Source: JAOARY01 sp045345765 (GTDB lineage: Bacteria; Bacillota; Clostridia; Peptostreptococcales; Peptostreptococcaceae). From it: a stretch of DNA of 64,000 nucleotides. A model generated the notes under the pieces. It saw nothing but the letters and a program-made list of their open reading frames with translations. It ran no database searches and was not told the origin of the DNA. The position numbers were made by a program, and so were the translations under genes. The stretch lies in NCBI GenBank assembly GCA_045345765.1, contig CP148265.1:2604001-2668000 (forward strand). The letters run 5' to 3'. Below, in pieces: positions 1-9,024 of this stretch (its first letter is position 1; each line of letters begins with the position of its first letter).

Positions 1-2193
1 CCAATGTCATATTTAGATGAACATACAGGTAGTGTTGAATATGGAATGAATTTTGGACAAGATTTTATAGAAAAAATAAAAAATAAATTTGAAGGAGATT
101 ATTATATTTATAAAATAGATGATTTTAGCGAAGAGCTTTTAGATGATTTCTTGGGAAATCAAACTACTTATGTAAATACAGGTGATAAATTAGTTTCTTT
201 ATTATCTGAAGATAAAGATGAGTTATTTTCTTATGACAAGGATATAGTTAAGGATATTAGTTTAGGAAAAGTTAAAAATATACAATCTGAAAACAAAGAA
301 AAAAATATTTTATATATTCCATATAAAGATTACAAAGGTAATGTTGGAGGATATATAAAAGCTGTTATAGATAGAACTAACAATATAATGCTTTTAAATC
401 AAAATACTAAAGATTTGGTGATTATGTATACTGTGGGATTTGTATTAATTTTGTTAATCATGTATTTTATAATAAAGAAAATGTTAGAGCCTATAAATAA
501 TATGACAAAAGCAGCAAGAAAAATTGCAATTGGTGATATTGATTTTGATATAGAAATTAAAACTGAAGATGAAATCGGAGAACTTACAAAAGCATTTATA
601 GATATGAAGGAAAATATTAAAACAAAAGCTGAATATGCAAAACAAATAGCAAATGGAGAAGTTTTGTTTGAATTAGAAATAAAATCAAATAAAGATGTAT
701 TAGGAAATAGTATGAAATCTGTTGTAAATACGATTAGAAGTCTTATTTATGAGATGGAGAATATGTCAAAGGCACATGAACTAGGGGATATTGATATTTT
801 TTTGGATAGCAATAAATTTGAAGGTGCATATAACAAGATGGCAAATGGTATAAATAAGATGGTAAATGATCATATAAAAGTTAAGAAAAAAGCAATGGAT
901 TGTGTAAAGGAATTTGGTAGAGGAAATTTTGATGCAAAGTTAGAAGTATTTCCAGGTAAAAAAGCGTTTATAAACCAAAGTGTAGAGGAATTAAGGTCAA
1001 ATTTAAAAAATATAAATGCTGAAATACTTACTTTGGTTAATTTTTCAAAAGAGGGACAATTGCATAAACGAGCTGATTTTAATAAATTCCAGGGAGATTG
1101 GAAATATATGATAAATTCATTGAATGGTTTATTAGATGTTACAATAGAACCAGTTAAAGAATCTTTGGAAGTATTAAAAGAAGTTTCGAAAGGAAATTTA
1201 ACTAAAAAAGTAAAAGGTGATTATAAGGGGGATCATGCACTTATTAAAAATTCACTTAATGATACTATAGAATCACTATCATATTATATAAATGATATAT
1301 CTGGAATACTAAATAATATATCAAAAGGTAATTTAAATATATCTGTAGAAGGTGATTATAAGGGAGAGTTTAGGGAGATAAAAACTTCTTTAAATAATAT
1401 AATCAATGCATTAAATGATGTTTTTTATAAAATGAATAATACATCTTTAGAGGTTTATAAAGGTGCACAAAAAATGCTTGAATCAGGAGCGGAAATATTT
1501 AAAGTTTCTAATTCTCAATCAGATTCAATAGAGTATTTAACAAATAGTATTGAAAATATAGAATCAAAAACTTTTGAAAATAGTAAAAATGCTAAAGATG
1601 CTAATGAATTTATAAAAGATGTAAAAAAAGATGCTAAAAAGAGTAATGAAAAGATGGAAAATATGCTAGAAGCTATGAAAAAAATAAAAGAAGCGTCACT
1701 TAATATATCTAAAGTTATAAAGGTTATTGAAGAAATTGCTTTTCAAACAAATATGTTGGCATTAAATTCTGCTGTTGAAGCTGCTAGAGCAGGAAAGTAT
1801 GGTAAGGGATTTGCAGTAGTTTCTCAAGAAGTTAGAAATTTATCTTTAAGGAGTTCAAAGGCTGTTAAAGAAAGTAACAAACTAATTGAAGAATCTGTAA
1901 TTAAAGTTGATGAGGGGAGTAAAATCGCAAATGATACAGCAAATAGTTTATTTGGTATTGTAAATGATGTAGATAAGGTTTTTGATTATATATCTAATAT
2001 TGTTAATTTATCAGATAAACAATCAAATGAAATTACACAAATAAATTCAGAAATAAGGAGCTTTTCACATTCACTAAATTCTAATACAAACGTTGCTAAG
2101 GAAAATGCAAGTATAAGTGAGGATTTATCAGCACAGTCAGATTTATTAAAAAATCTAGTTGATAGATTTAAAATAAAAAAAGTGAAATTATAA
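1..2193 (+). CDS. Methyl-accepting chemotaxis protein, 5' end outside window
   Basis: Membrane chemoreceptor that passes ligand binding to CheA/CheW. The reading frame is open at base 1, so the N-terminus (first membrane helix and most of the sensor domain) is missing. Counting from the first visible Met (base 4): remains of an extracellular sensor to about 135, one membrane helix about 138-158, HAMP about 160-212, then two to three further HAMP-like blocks ending near 480 (two contain the repeat KGNL...VxGDYKG), then the signalling coiled coil. The hairpin tip reads EEIAFQTNMLALNSAVEAAR, close to the family consensus. Ligand unknown. The multiple HAMP-like units are unusual. No terminator is certain after the stop; a hairpin element follows at 2247. 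Confidence 0.93.
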   Translation, partial: PMSYLDEHTGSVEYGMNFGQDFIEKIKNKFEGDYYIYKIDDFSEELLDDFLGNQTTYVNTGDKLVSLLSEDKDELFSYDKDIVKDISLGKVKNIQSENKEKNILYIPYKDYKGNVGGYIKAVIDRTNNIMLLNQNTKDLVIMYTVGFVLILLIMYFIIKKMLEPINNMTKAARKIAIGDIDFDIEIKTEDEIGELTKAFIDMKENIKTKAEYAKQIANGEVLFELEIKSNKDVLGNSMKSVVNTIRSLIYEMENMSKAHELGDIDIFLDSNKFEGAYNKMANGINKMVNDHIKVKKKAMDCVKEFGRGNFDAKLEVFPGKKAFINQSVEELRSNLKNINAEILTLVNFSKEGQLHKRADFNKFQGDWKYMINSLNGLLDVTIEPVKESLEVLKEVSKGNLTKKVKGDYKGDHALIKNSLNDTIESLSYYINDISGILNNISKGNLNISVEGDYKGEFREIKTSLNNIINALNDVFYKMNNTSLEVYKGAQKMLESGAEIFKVSNSQSDSIEYLTNSIENIESKTFENSKNAKDANEFIKDVKKDAKKSNEKMENMLEAMKKIKEASLNISKVIKVIEEIAFQTNMLALNSAVEAARAGKYGKGFAVVSQEVRNLSLRSSKAVKESNKLIEESVIKVDEGSKIANDTANSLFGIVNDVDKVFDYISNIVNLSDKQSNEITQINSEIRSFSHSLNSNTNVAKENASISEDLSAQSDLLKNLVDRFKIKKVKL

Positions 2194-2246
2194 AATAAAT
2201 GGGTTTAATTTAAAAATTAAAAATTAAATAATATAGTAATTATTAT

Positions 2247-2356
2247 AAAGGGGCTTTAACATGAAAGCGTTTAATGATAATATACTGTTTTGTGAATTTA
2301 AAGCAAAGCAAAATATATTATTGTATTTTCGCATAGTGTAATAGCCCCTTTTATGT
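2247..2356 (+). repeat. Hairpin element, copy A
   Basis: The 300-base gap between the chemoreceptor and yqeC holds a stem whose left arm starts AAGGGGCTTTAACATG (2248 on) and whose right arm ends TGTAATAGCCCCTTTT (to 2352), with an AT-rich loop of about 70 bases. The right arm resembles those of copies B, C and D. It probably ends the chemoreceptor transcript. The rest of the gap is plain AT-rich DNA. Confidence 0.5.
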
Positions 2357-2493
2357 AGAAATTTTTATATGATATAATATTTATTAAATAAAATGGTTTA
2401 ATTATAAATTAATACTATTACTTTACTTTTAATCATTCTTTATTTAAAAATTTAAATTTATTAAAGAAAAAAGTTTAGAAAGGAGGGGCTTAT

Positions 2494-3237
2494 TTGATAG
2501 ATATTATAAAAAAGACAAAGGCAAAATGTATATCAATTGTAGGTGCTGGGGGAAAAACTAGTTTGATGTTTTATTTAGCAAATAGTCTAAAAAAAGATAA
2601 CAAAGTTTTGGTAACTACAACGACCCATATAAAAATGCCAAAAGATAATGAATATGATAAATTTATTTTAGATATAGATAATATAGATACAAATCTAAAA
2701 AATGGATTATATATTCATGCTACAAAAACTAATAATGGTAAGCTTTCATCTTTGGATATAAAAAAAATTTATCATTTAAAAAATAATTTTGATTATATCT
2801 TAATAGAAGCTGATGGTTCAAAAAGAAAACCTCTAAAAGCATGGAGGAATAATGAACCTGTTATAGTAAAAGAAAGTGATTTAACGATAGGAGTAATAGA
2901 TATAACTGTTTTAGATAAAGCGATTTCTTTAGAAAATATACATAGATTGGATTTGTTTTTGAAGTTAACGAATACTAATGAAGGTCAGAAGATAACAACT
3001 AAAGAGCTTATAAAGATAATTGAAGACAAAAATTCTTTATTCAAAAATTCAAAGGATAAAAAGATTTTATTTATAAATAAATATGAAAATGAAGAAAATA
3101 AAAAAGAAATAAAAGAGATATATGAAAAACTAGAAAAAAGCTATATAGATTATTATTTTTGTGGAAGTATAAGAAATAAATATTTTATTGATATGGAGGA
3201 GTTAATTGACCAAGATAAATGCGATAATAATGGCTAG
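2494..3237 (+). CDS. yqeC: Selenium-dependent hydroxylase accessory protein YqeC
   Basis: YqeC-family protein (247 aa; family about 250) linked to maturation of selenium-dependent molybdenum hydroxylases. The biochemical role is not settled. A glycine-rich P-loop-like motif GAGGKTS is at residues 17-23, followed by TTTTH and a conserved EADGSKRKPLKAW block typical of the family. TTG start at 2494, chosen because AAAGGAGGGG lies 8-15 bases upstream. It is first in a run of four accessory and regulatory genes and overlaps the next gene by 32 bp, which implies translational coupling. Family call from recognised motifs; no search was run. Confidence 0.85.
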   Translation: MIDIIKKTKAKCISIVGAGGKTSLMFYLANSLKKDNKVLVTTTTHIKMPKDNEYDKFILDIDNIDTNLKNGLYIHATKTNNGKLSSLDIKKIYHLKNNFDYILIEADGSKRKPLKAWRNNEPVIVKESDLTIGVIDITVLDKAISLENIHRLDLFLKLTNTNEGQKITTKELIKIIEDKNSLFKNSKDKKILFINKYENEENKKEIKEIYEKLEKSYIDYYFCGSIRNKYFIDMEELIDQDKCDNNG

Positions 3238-4600
3238 TGGTTTTAGCAAGAGGATGAAAGAAGATAAATTATATTTAAATATAAATAACAATTATATGAT
3301 TGATAATATAATAGATATAATTAAAAAAAGTGAAATTGATGATTTTGTTGTAATTGTAAGAGAAGAGAATCTTAAAAAAACTAAATATTTAAAAAATAAA
3401 GAAATTAATTTTATAATAAATAAATCTGCTAATAATGGTCAGAGTAGTTCAATAAAATTAGGTATAAAGCATTTTAAAGATAAATGTAATTTTATGTTTA
3501 TTCCTTGTGATCAACCAAATCTTAATATTGATTTTATGAATAAATTAGTTTTAGAATCTAAAAAAAATAAGAATTTATTTATTGTTCCAAGATTTAAAAA
3601 TTCAAATTATACACCGACTATATTTCCATATGAGTATAAAGAAGAACTTTTAAAATTGGACAAAGATGTTGGTGGTCGAAATATATTGTTAAAAAACAAA
3701 CGATGTATAAAATATATTGATTTAAAGTCAAATTCTTTAGTTAAAGATATTGATACCAAAGATGATTATAAAAAATGGCTAATGGGAGAGATTTTTATGA
3801 AAGATAAAATAGTAGTAATAAGAGGTGGTGGAGATATTGCTTCAGGTACTATAAAAAAATTATATAATGTGGGATTTAAAGTATTAGTTCTTGAAATACA
3901 AAATCCTACATCGATAAGAAGAACGGTTAGTTTTAGTGAAGCGTTGTATGATAATAATTTTTATTTAGAAGGTTGTAAAGCGGTTGCAACTAAAAATTTA
4001 GATGAAATAAAATCAGCTTGGGATAAGAATCTTATACCTGTATATATAGATGAAAAGGCAGAAATTATAAATGAAATAAAACCAGATATTTTAATAGATG
4101 CAATACTTGCAAAGAAAAATTTAGGAACTAATAAAGCTATGGCACCTATAACAATTGCTTTGGGCCCTGGTTTTGAAGCGAAAAAAGATGTAGATATTGT
4201 TATAGAAACCAAAAGAGGACATGATTTAGGTAGACTTATTTTTGAAGGTTTTGCAAAAGAAAATACTAAAATACCAGGAGAAATAAAAGGATATTCTAAG
4301 GAAAGAGTTATACATTCAAATGAGTCTGGAATTATAAATAATATAAAAAATATAGGTGATATTGTAAAAAAAGATGAGAAGATTGCAAAAATAAATAATG
4401 AATATGTATTAGCAACAATTGATGGGGTGTTAAGAGGAATTATAAGGGATAAAACAAAGGTATTTAAAGGGATGAAAATTGCAGATATAGATCCAAGGAA
4501 GGAAGAAGTTAATAATTGTTATAAAATTTCTGATAAAGCAAGAAATATTGCAGGGGGAGTATTAGAAGCTATATTAATACTAAATAATAGAGGTTTTTAA
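3206..4600 (+). CDS. MocA-like cytidylyltransferase fused to YqeB
   Basis: One frame encodes two accessory proteins that are usually separate. Residues 1-195 are a MobA/MocA (YgfJ)-type nucleotidyltransferase with the start signature IMASGFSKRM and a later PCDQP motif, the type that adds CMP to molybdopterin. Residues 198-464 are a YqeB (EF2563) family protein with the Rossmann-like start RGGGDIASG. TTG start at 3206 follows GGAGGA by 5 bases inside yqeC. At the join, GGGAGAG (3784-3790) lies 6 bases before an in-frame ATG (3797), exactly where a separate YqeB would begin, so free YqeB may also be made. Acts on the Mo/Se cofactor of XdhD. Domain calls are firm; function of YqeB is unknown. 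Confidence 0.85.
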   Translation: MTKINAIIMASGFSKRMKEDKLYLNINNNYMIDNIIDIIKKSEIDDFVVIVREENLKKTKYLKNKEINFIINKSANNGQSSSIKLGIKHFKDKCNFMFIPCDQPNLNIDFMNKLVLESKKNKNLFIVPRFKNSNYTPTIFPYEYKEELLKLDKDVGGRNILLKNKRCIKYIDLKSNSLVKDIDTKDDYKKWLMGEIFMKDKIVVIRGGGDIASGTIKKLYNVGFKVLVLEIQNPTSIRRTVSFSEALYDNNFYLEGCKAVATKNLDEIKSAWDKNLIPVYIDEKAEIINEIKPDILIDAILAKKNLGTNKAMAPITIALGPGFEAKKDVDIVIETKRGHDLGRLIFEGFAKENTKIPGEIKGYSKERVIHSNESGIINNIKNIGDIVKKDEKIAKINNEYVLATIDGVLRGIIRDKTKVFKGMKIADIDPRKEEVNNCYKISDKARNIAGGVLEAILILNNRGF

Positions 4601-4704
4601 TTAGAAAAAAATAAAAAATATCTATCTATATTCTAAAAATAGTAGTTGATTAAATATATATAAGGGATTTAGTCGAATTTATAAAAAATATTGGGGGAAT
4701 TATT

Positions 4705-5514
4705 ATGGATAAGAAGATACTTAAATTTGTTGATGAAAAATTGGATTTAGGAAAGAAAATTGCATTTATAATGCTTACAAAATCAAGTGGATCAACACCA
4801 AGAAAAAAAGGATCTTTGATGGCTATTGATGAAGATTATAATATGATTGGTTCTGTTGGAGGTGGATCTTTAGAAGCTAATGTTATAAAACAGGCAAAAG
4901 AAGCTATTAAATTAGGGGAAGATAGTGAATTTGAATATGTGTTAGAGGAGGATAAAATATTAAAGATGGCATGTGGTGGAGATGCAAGTGGTTATATAAA
5001 GATTTTTAAACCTAAAAAAAAGCTTGTTATAGTAGGTCTTGGACATGTTGGATATGAAATATATAAAATGGCTACTAATTTAGATTTTCATCTAACAGTA
5101 ATAGAAGACCGAAAAGATTTTGTATCAAATGATAGGGTTAAAGATGCAGATGAAATATTGATTGGAGATATAAAAAAAAGTCTTAAAAATTATAATATCA
5201 ATGAGGATACATATGTAGTTATAGTAACAAGGGGTCATCAATTTGATGAAATTGCATTAGAAGAAGTAATATATAAAAATCCTGCGTATATAGGAGTTAT
5301 TGGGAGTCAAAAGAAAACCACAAAAATAATGAACAATTTAATAAATAAAGGTATAGATAAAAATGAATTAAAGAAAGTATATTCTCCAATTGGAATAGAT
5401 ATGGGGTCTCAAATGCCAAATGAAATAGCATTAGGTATTTTAGCAGAGATACTTATTATAAAAAATAATGGAAACTTAGACCATATGAAAAATATAAAAT
5501 CTATAAATTTATAA
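4705..5514 (+). CDS. xdhC: XdhC/CoxI family molybdenum hydroxylase maturation factor
   Basis: XdhC proteins bind sulfurated molybdenum cofactor and hand it to xanthine-dehydrogenase-type apoenzymes. The 269-aa protein has the N-terminal XdhC/CoxI domain (LTKSSGSTPRKKGSLMA, then GSVGGGSLEA, residues about 24-60) and a C-terminal Rossmann domain (VIVGLGHVGYEIY from about 108; VIGSQKK near 200; PIGIDMGSQ near 230). Start ATG at 4705 follows TTGGGGGAATT. It lies 104 bp after the MocA-YqeB fusion on the same strand. In this genome it presumably matures XdhD at 17268. Full family length, no oddities. Confidence 0.9.
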   Translation: MDKKILKFVDEKLDLGKKIAFIMLTKSSGSTPRKKGSLMAIDEDYNMIGSVGGGSLEANVIKQAKEAIKLGEDSEFEYVLEEDKILKMACGGDASGYIKIFKPKKKLVIVGLGHVGYEIYKMATNLDFHLTVIEDRKDFVSNDRVKDADEILIGDIKKSLKNYNINEDTYVVIVTRGHQFDEIALEEVIYKNPAYIGVIGSQKKTTKIMNNLINKGIDKNELKKVYSPIGIDMGSQMPNEIALGILAEILIIKNNGNLDHMKNIKSINL

Positions 5515-5554
5515 GTAATAAATTATTTTATTTATGATGTAAATAATTTATTAC
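5515..5554. other. Perfect 14-bp inverted repeat after xdhC
   Basis: Arms GTAATAAATTATTT (5515-5528) and AAATAATTTATTAC (5541-5554) are perfect complements around a 12-base loop, one base after the xdhC stop. No T-run follows on the + strand, so it is a weak terminator at best. It may be an operator or mRNA 3' end structure ahead of the regulator gene. Confidence 0.45.
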
Positions 5555-5639
5555 AGTTAAGTTAGTTTAGATATTATTTTATTTAATATTAAAGTATAAA
5601 TAAGTTAACAAAACGGTTATTAAAATTGGGGGGGATTTT

Positions 5640-7406
5640 ATGGAGAATTTACTTTTAAAAATACAAAATAGTGCAATAAGATATGCTAATGTAATTTCAA
5701 ATGTAATAGGAATTGATGTTGAGATAGTAGATAATAATTTTAATAGGGTTGCAGGGACTGGAATTTATAAATATGAGATAAATAAAAATATCATAAAAGA
5801 AGGTTTTATTTATAATCATGTTATGAAAGAAAATAAAAATATCATAATTGAAAATCCAAAGGAAAATGAACTTTGTAAATCATGTAAACAAAAGAAAAAT
5901 TGTAAGGAAGAAATATTAATAGCTACTCCAATTGAGATGGATAAAAATATAATAGGGGTTATTGGTCTTGTCTGTTCAAATGAGAATCAAAAATTACTTA
6001 TAAAAGATAAGATAAAAGAACATTTAAATTTTATAAAAGAAATATCAGAGCTTTTGAGTAGTAAAATAAAGGAATTTATAGAGTTAGAAGAGCATAAAAA
6101 AAGAGTTCTTATGTTTAATGAAATAATAGAAAATATGGATAAAGGGGTAATTGTAGTAGATAAGAATAAAAATCTAATTCATATAAATCAAAATGCAAAA
6201 AAAGAATTAGGGTTAAAAGAATTAAATATTGATTTAAAAATTGATATTGATGAAAGTAAAGATAAATTTATAGGTAAAGAAATATTTACCTTGAATATAA
6301 AAAATAAAAAAATTGAATTAATAGGAAAATTAATAGAGGTAAATTCCTTGAATACCTATTACGATATGATTGTTATTTTTAATAAAATCAATACATTAAA
6401 AGAAGATGCTTATAATATTACAACTGGTCACAATTATATAAGTACAAAGGAGATTATAGGTGAATCAAAACCAATAACCATAATGAAAGATAGGATAAGA
6501 AAGATAGCAAAATCAACATCAACCGTGTTTATAACTGGTGAAAGTGGAACGGGAAAAGAATTAATAGCAAGAGCAATTCATTCAGAAAGTGATAGAAAAA
6601 ATGAACCTTTTATAGCTATAAATTGTGGAGCTATACCAGATGCATTATTAGAGTCAGAGTTATTTGGTTATGTAAAAGGTGCATTTAGTGGAGCTAATGA
6701 CAAGGGGAGAATTGGTAAATTTGAACTTGCGAATAAAGGGGTTATATTCTTAGATGAAATAGGTGATATGCCACTTCATTTACAAGTAAAAATTCTTAGA
6801 GTGCTTCAAGATAAAAGACTTATAAAAATTGGTTCCAATAAATTAATAAAATTAGATATAAGAGTTATTGCAGCAACTAATAAAGATTTGAAAAAATTGA
6901 TAAAAGAAAATAAATTTAGAGAAGATTTGTATTATAGATTAAATGTAATCCCAATAAAAGTTCCACCTCTAAGACAAAGAGATGGAGATATTAAGCTTTT
7001 GACAGATTATCTTATTAATAGATATAACAAATCTTTTGATAAGAATGTGTTAGATCTCGATAAAGATGTACTTGATGCTTTAAAAAATTATGATTGGCCA
7101 GGTAATATAAGAGAACTTGAAAATGTAATAGAATATATGATGAATCTTAGTGAAAATGGCAGAATTACAAAGGATATGGTACCTATTAATATTTTGGAAA
7201 CAAAGAAGAAAAATAATGATTTTATATTAGATGATGAAATTGAACCTTTAAAATATTTAGAAAAAAAACATATATTAAGAGCATTAGATATTTACGGATA
7301 TGATACAAATGGTAAAAAAATAGCAGCAAAAAAACTTGGTATAGGTGTTGCTACTCTATATAGAAAGCTAGAACAATTTAGCACAAAAGAAATGTTAAAT
7401 TGTTAA
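5640..7406 (+). CDS. uacR: Sigma-54-dependent activator of purine catabolism, YgeV/UacR type
   Basis: 588-aa enhancer-binding protein. The N-terminal sensor (1-150) closely follows E. coli YgeV (UacR) as I remember it: IDVEIVDNNFNRVAGTG, then a cysteine cluster C79-x2-C82-x5-C88. A PAS-like segment lies at about 160-260. The AAA+ domain (about 275-500) has Walker A GESGTGKE, the sigma-54 contact loop GAFSGA (Ser in place of the usual Thr), Walker B IFLDEIGD and the arginine-finger region. A Fis-type helix-turn-helix closes the protein (GIGVATLYRKL). In E. coli this regulator is needed for urate-dependent induction. Here it sits beside the target cluster, and a -24/-12 promoter lies before ygeX. 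ATG start follows a GGGGGGG ribosome binding site. Confidence 0.88.
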   Translation: MENLLLKIQNSAIRYANVISNVIGIDVEIVDNNFNRVAGTGIYKYEINKNIIKEGFIYNHVMKENKNIIIENPKENELCKSCKQKKNCKEEILIATPIEMDKNIIGVIGLVCSNENQKLLIKDKIKEHLNFIKEISELLSSKIKEFIELEEHKKRVLMFNEIIENMDKGVIVVDKNKNLIHINQNAKKELGLKELNIDLKIDIDESKDKFIGKEIFTLNIKNKKIELIGKLIEVNSLNTYYDMIVIFNKINTLKEDAYNITTGHNYISTKEIIGESKPITIMKDRIRKIAKSTSTVFITGESGTGKELIARAIHSESDRKNEPFIAINCGAIPDALLESELFGYVKGAFSGANDKGRIGKFELANKGVIFLDEIGDMPLHLQVKILRVLQDKRLIKIGSNKLIKLDIRVIAATNKDLKKLIKENKFREDLYYRLNVIPIKVPPLRQRDGDIKLLTDYLINRYNKSFDKNVLDLDKDVLDALKNYDWPGNIRELENVIEYMMNLSENGRITKDMVPINILETKKKNNDFILDDEIEPLKYLEKKHILRALDIYGYDTNGKKIAAKKLGIGVATLYRKLEQFSTKEMLNC

Positions 7407-7428
7407 TAAATTATATAGAGGTGATATT

Positions 7429-8751
7429 ATGATTAAGATAAAAAATGCTAATATAATAACATTGGATGAGAATAGACCTTTTATAAAAAATGCTAATCTT
7501 ATTATAGAAGGAAATAAAATTAAAAAAATTACTACTAAGGATTTAGATGATGAAAGTTTAGAGTATGAAGTATTAGATGCTAAGGGTAAATTACTTATGC
7601 CTTCGTTTATAAATACTCATATGCATATTTATAGTTCTTTTGGAAGAGGAATGCCTTCTAATAATAAAATATCTAATAATTTTATAGATATTTTAGAAAA
7701 TGTTTGGTGGAGATTAGACAAGAAACTAACGCTAGAAGCAGTTAAATACAGTGCATTCAATACTTATTTGGAATGTATAAAAAATGGAGTAACAACGATT
7801 TTTGATCATCACGCAAGTCCATATAATATAAGCGGAAGTTTATCTAAGATAGCTAATATGTCAAAGCGTATGGGAGTTAGATCTTGTCTTTGTTATGAAG
7901 TTTCAAATAGAGACGGAAAAGATATTGCATTAGAGGGAATTAAAGAAAATATAAATTTTATGAATGAATGTAATGCCAATCAAAATTTAATAAGAGGTAT
8001 GTTTGGCTTACATGCATCATTTACGCTTGATGATGAACTATTAAATGAATGTGCAAAAGCTATGCAAGGAAGAAGTGAAGGTTATCATGTTCATGTTGCA
8101 GAAGGAATAGAAGATTTAAAACATTCTATTAAAAATTACAATAAAACTGTAGTTGAAAGACTTAATGATTTTGATATTTTTAAGAAAAATACCTTGGCAG
8201 TCCATTGTATACACACTAATGAAAAGGATTTAGAGCTTTTAAAATCAAAAGAAACTAATGTAATTCATAATCCACAGTCTAATATGGGTAATGCAGTTGG
8301 ATATTCAAAAGTAATAGATATGATAAATAAAGGGATTAAAGTAGGTCTTGGTACAGATGGTTATACAGCTGATATGTTAGAATCGATGAAAGTTAGCAAT
8401 ATAATATCCAAACATGAATATAAGAATTCTAATATAGGTTTTAATGAAACTCTTGATATGGCTTTAAAGAATAATAAATTTATAGCAAGTAAATATTTTG
8501 ATGAAGATTTTGGGATTATAAAAGAAAATGCATTAGCAGATTTGATAATTATAGATTATAAGGGGACTACAGAAATTTTGGATAAGAATTTGGGTAGTCA
8601 TATATTATTTGGATTAAATGGAGGACTTGTTGATACAACTATATGTAATGGTGAAATTTTGATGAAAGAAAAGAAATTAATAAATATTGATGAAGAATTA
8701 TATTCAAAAAAATCAAAAGAAATCAGCAAGCAAATTTGGAGCAAGTTATAA
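7429..8751 (+). CDS. ssnA: Putative aminohydrolase SsnA
   Basis: Amidohydrolase-superfamily enzyme (440 aa; family about 440) of the SsnA type, found in Se-dependent purine clusters and thought to hydrolyse a purine-derived ring or amidine intermediate. Metal ligands visible: HMH at about residue 64-66, HVHVAEG near 222, the HCIHTNE block near 262 and GLGTDGYTADM near 305. The N-terminal beta-sandwich (residues 1-55) is rebuilt at the C-terminus (GGLVDTTICNGE), as usual. It starts 22 bp after the regulator with RBS GAGGTG, so the two are probably co-transcribed. Substrate is inferred from context only. Confidence 0.88.
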   Translation: MIKIKNANIITLDENRPFIKNANLIIEGNKIKKITTKDLDDESLEYEVLDAKGKLLMPSFINTHMHIYSSFGRGMPSNNKISNNFIDILENVWWRLDKKLTLEAVKYSAFNTYLECIKNGVTTIFDHHASPYNISGSLSKIANMSKRMGVRSCLCYEVSNRDGKDIALEGIKENINFMNECNANQNLIRGMFGLHASFTLDDELLNECAKAMQGRSEGYHVHVAEGIEDLKHSIKNYNKTVVERLNDFDIFKKNTLAVHCIHTNEKDLELLKSKETNVIHNPQSNMGNAVGYSKVIDMINKGIKVGLGTDGYTADMLESMKVSNIISKHEYKNSNIGFNETLDMALKNNKFIASKYFDEDFGIIKENALADLIIIDYKGTTEILDKNLGSHILFGLNGGLVDTTICNGEILMKEKKLINIDEELYSKKSKEISKQIWSKL

Positions 8752-8753
8752 AA

Positions 8754-8768
8754 TTATCAAAATGATAA
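8754..8768. promoter_or_regulatory. Palindromic box TTATCA-N3-TGATAA, upstream copy
   Basis: The 15-bp dyad TTATCAAAATGATAA begins 3 bases after the ssnA stop. The same box occurs twice more, back to back, in the palindrome at 8817-8862. All three are 140-250 bp upstream of the predicted ygeX start of transcription, the usual range for sigma-54 activator sites. Binding by the UacR-like protein is inferred. Confidence 0.5.
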
Positions 8769-8816
8769 ATAATAAATAATAAAAATTAAATAGTATTTAG
8801 ATTTTTAAGTAGTTTT

Positions 8817-8866
8817 AAAGATATTATCAAAATGATAAATTTATCATTTTGATAATATCTTTTTTT
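8817..8866 (+). terminator. 46-bp perfect palindrome plus T-run (terminator and/or enhancer site)
   Basis: Bases 8817-8862 form a perfect palindrome without a loop: left half AAAGATATTATC followed by AAAATGATAAA, right half its exact complement, then a run of T. It can end the ssnA transcript. It also holds two back-to-back copies of TTATCA-N3-TGATAA, the box also present at 8754, which a simple terminator would not need. Confidence 0.7.
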
Positions 8867-8974
8867 TATAACTTTTTATATTAGAATAGGGTTTAGATGG
8901 ATTAAAAAATAAAATAATTTTTATATTTGTTGTAAATACTAAAATTAAAAGAAATTAAAATAAGAAAAATAAAA

Positions 8975-8991
8975 TTGGCACAGTTAATGCT
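8975..8991 (+). promoter_or_regulatory. Sigma-54 (-24/-12) promoter of the ygeX operon
   Basis: TTGGCACAGTTAATGCT matches the sigma-54 consensus (YTGGCACR-N4-TTGCW) at every defined position but one, with GG (8977-8978) and GC (8989-8990) exactly 10 bases apart. The predicted start is near 9001, 24 bases before ygeX. It is the only such site I found in the intergenic regions of the island and fits control by the activator at 5640. Confidence 0.78.
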
Positions 8992-9024
8992 TTTTAGTTT
9001 AGACATAAGAAAGGAGAGTTAGAT

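Noticed and set aside
3961..4212. Minus-strand ORF of 83 codons inside yqeB
   Set aside because: It lies wholly inside a firmly identified gene, has no RBS, and reads like a shadow of the sense codons.
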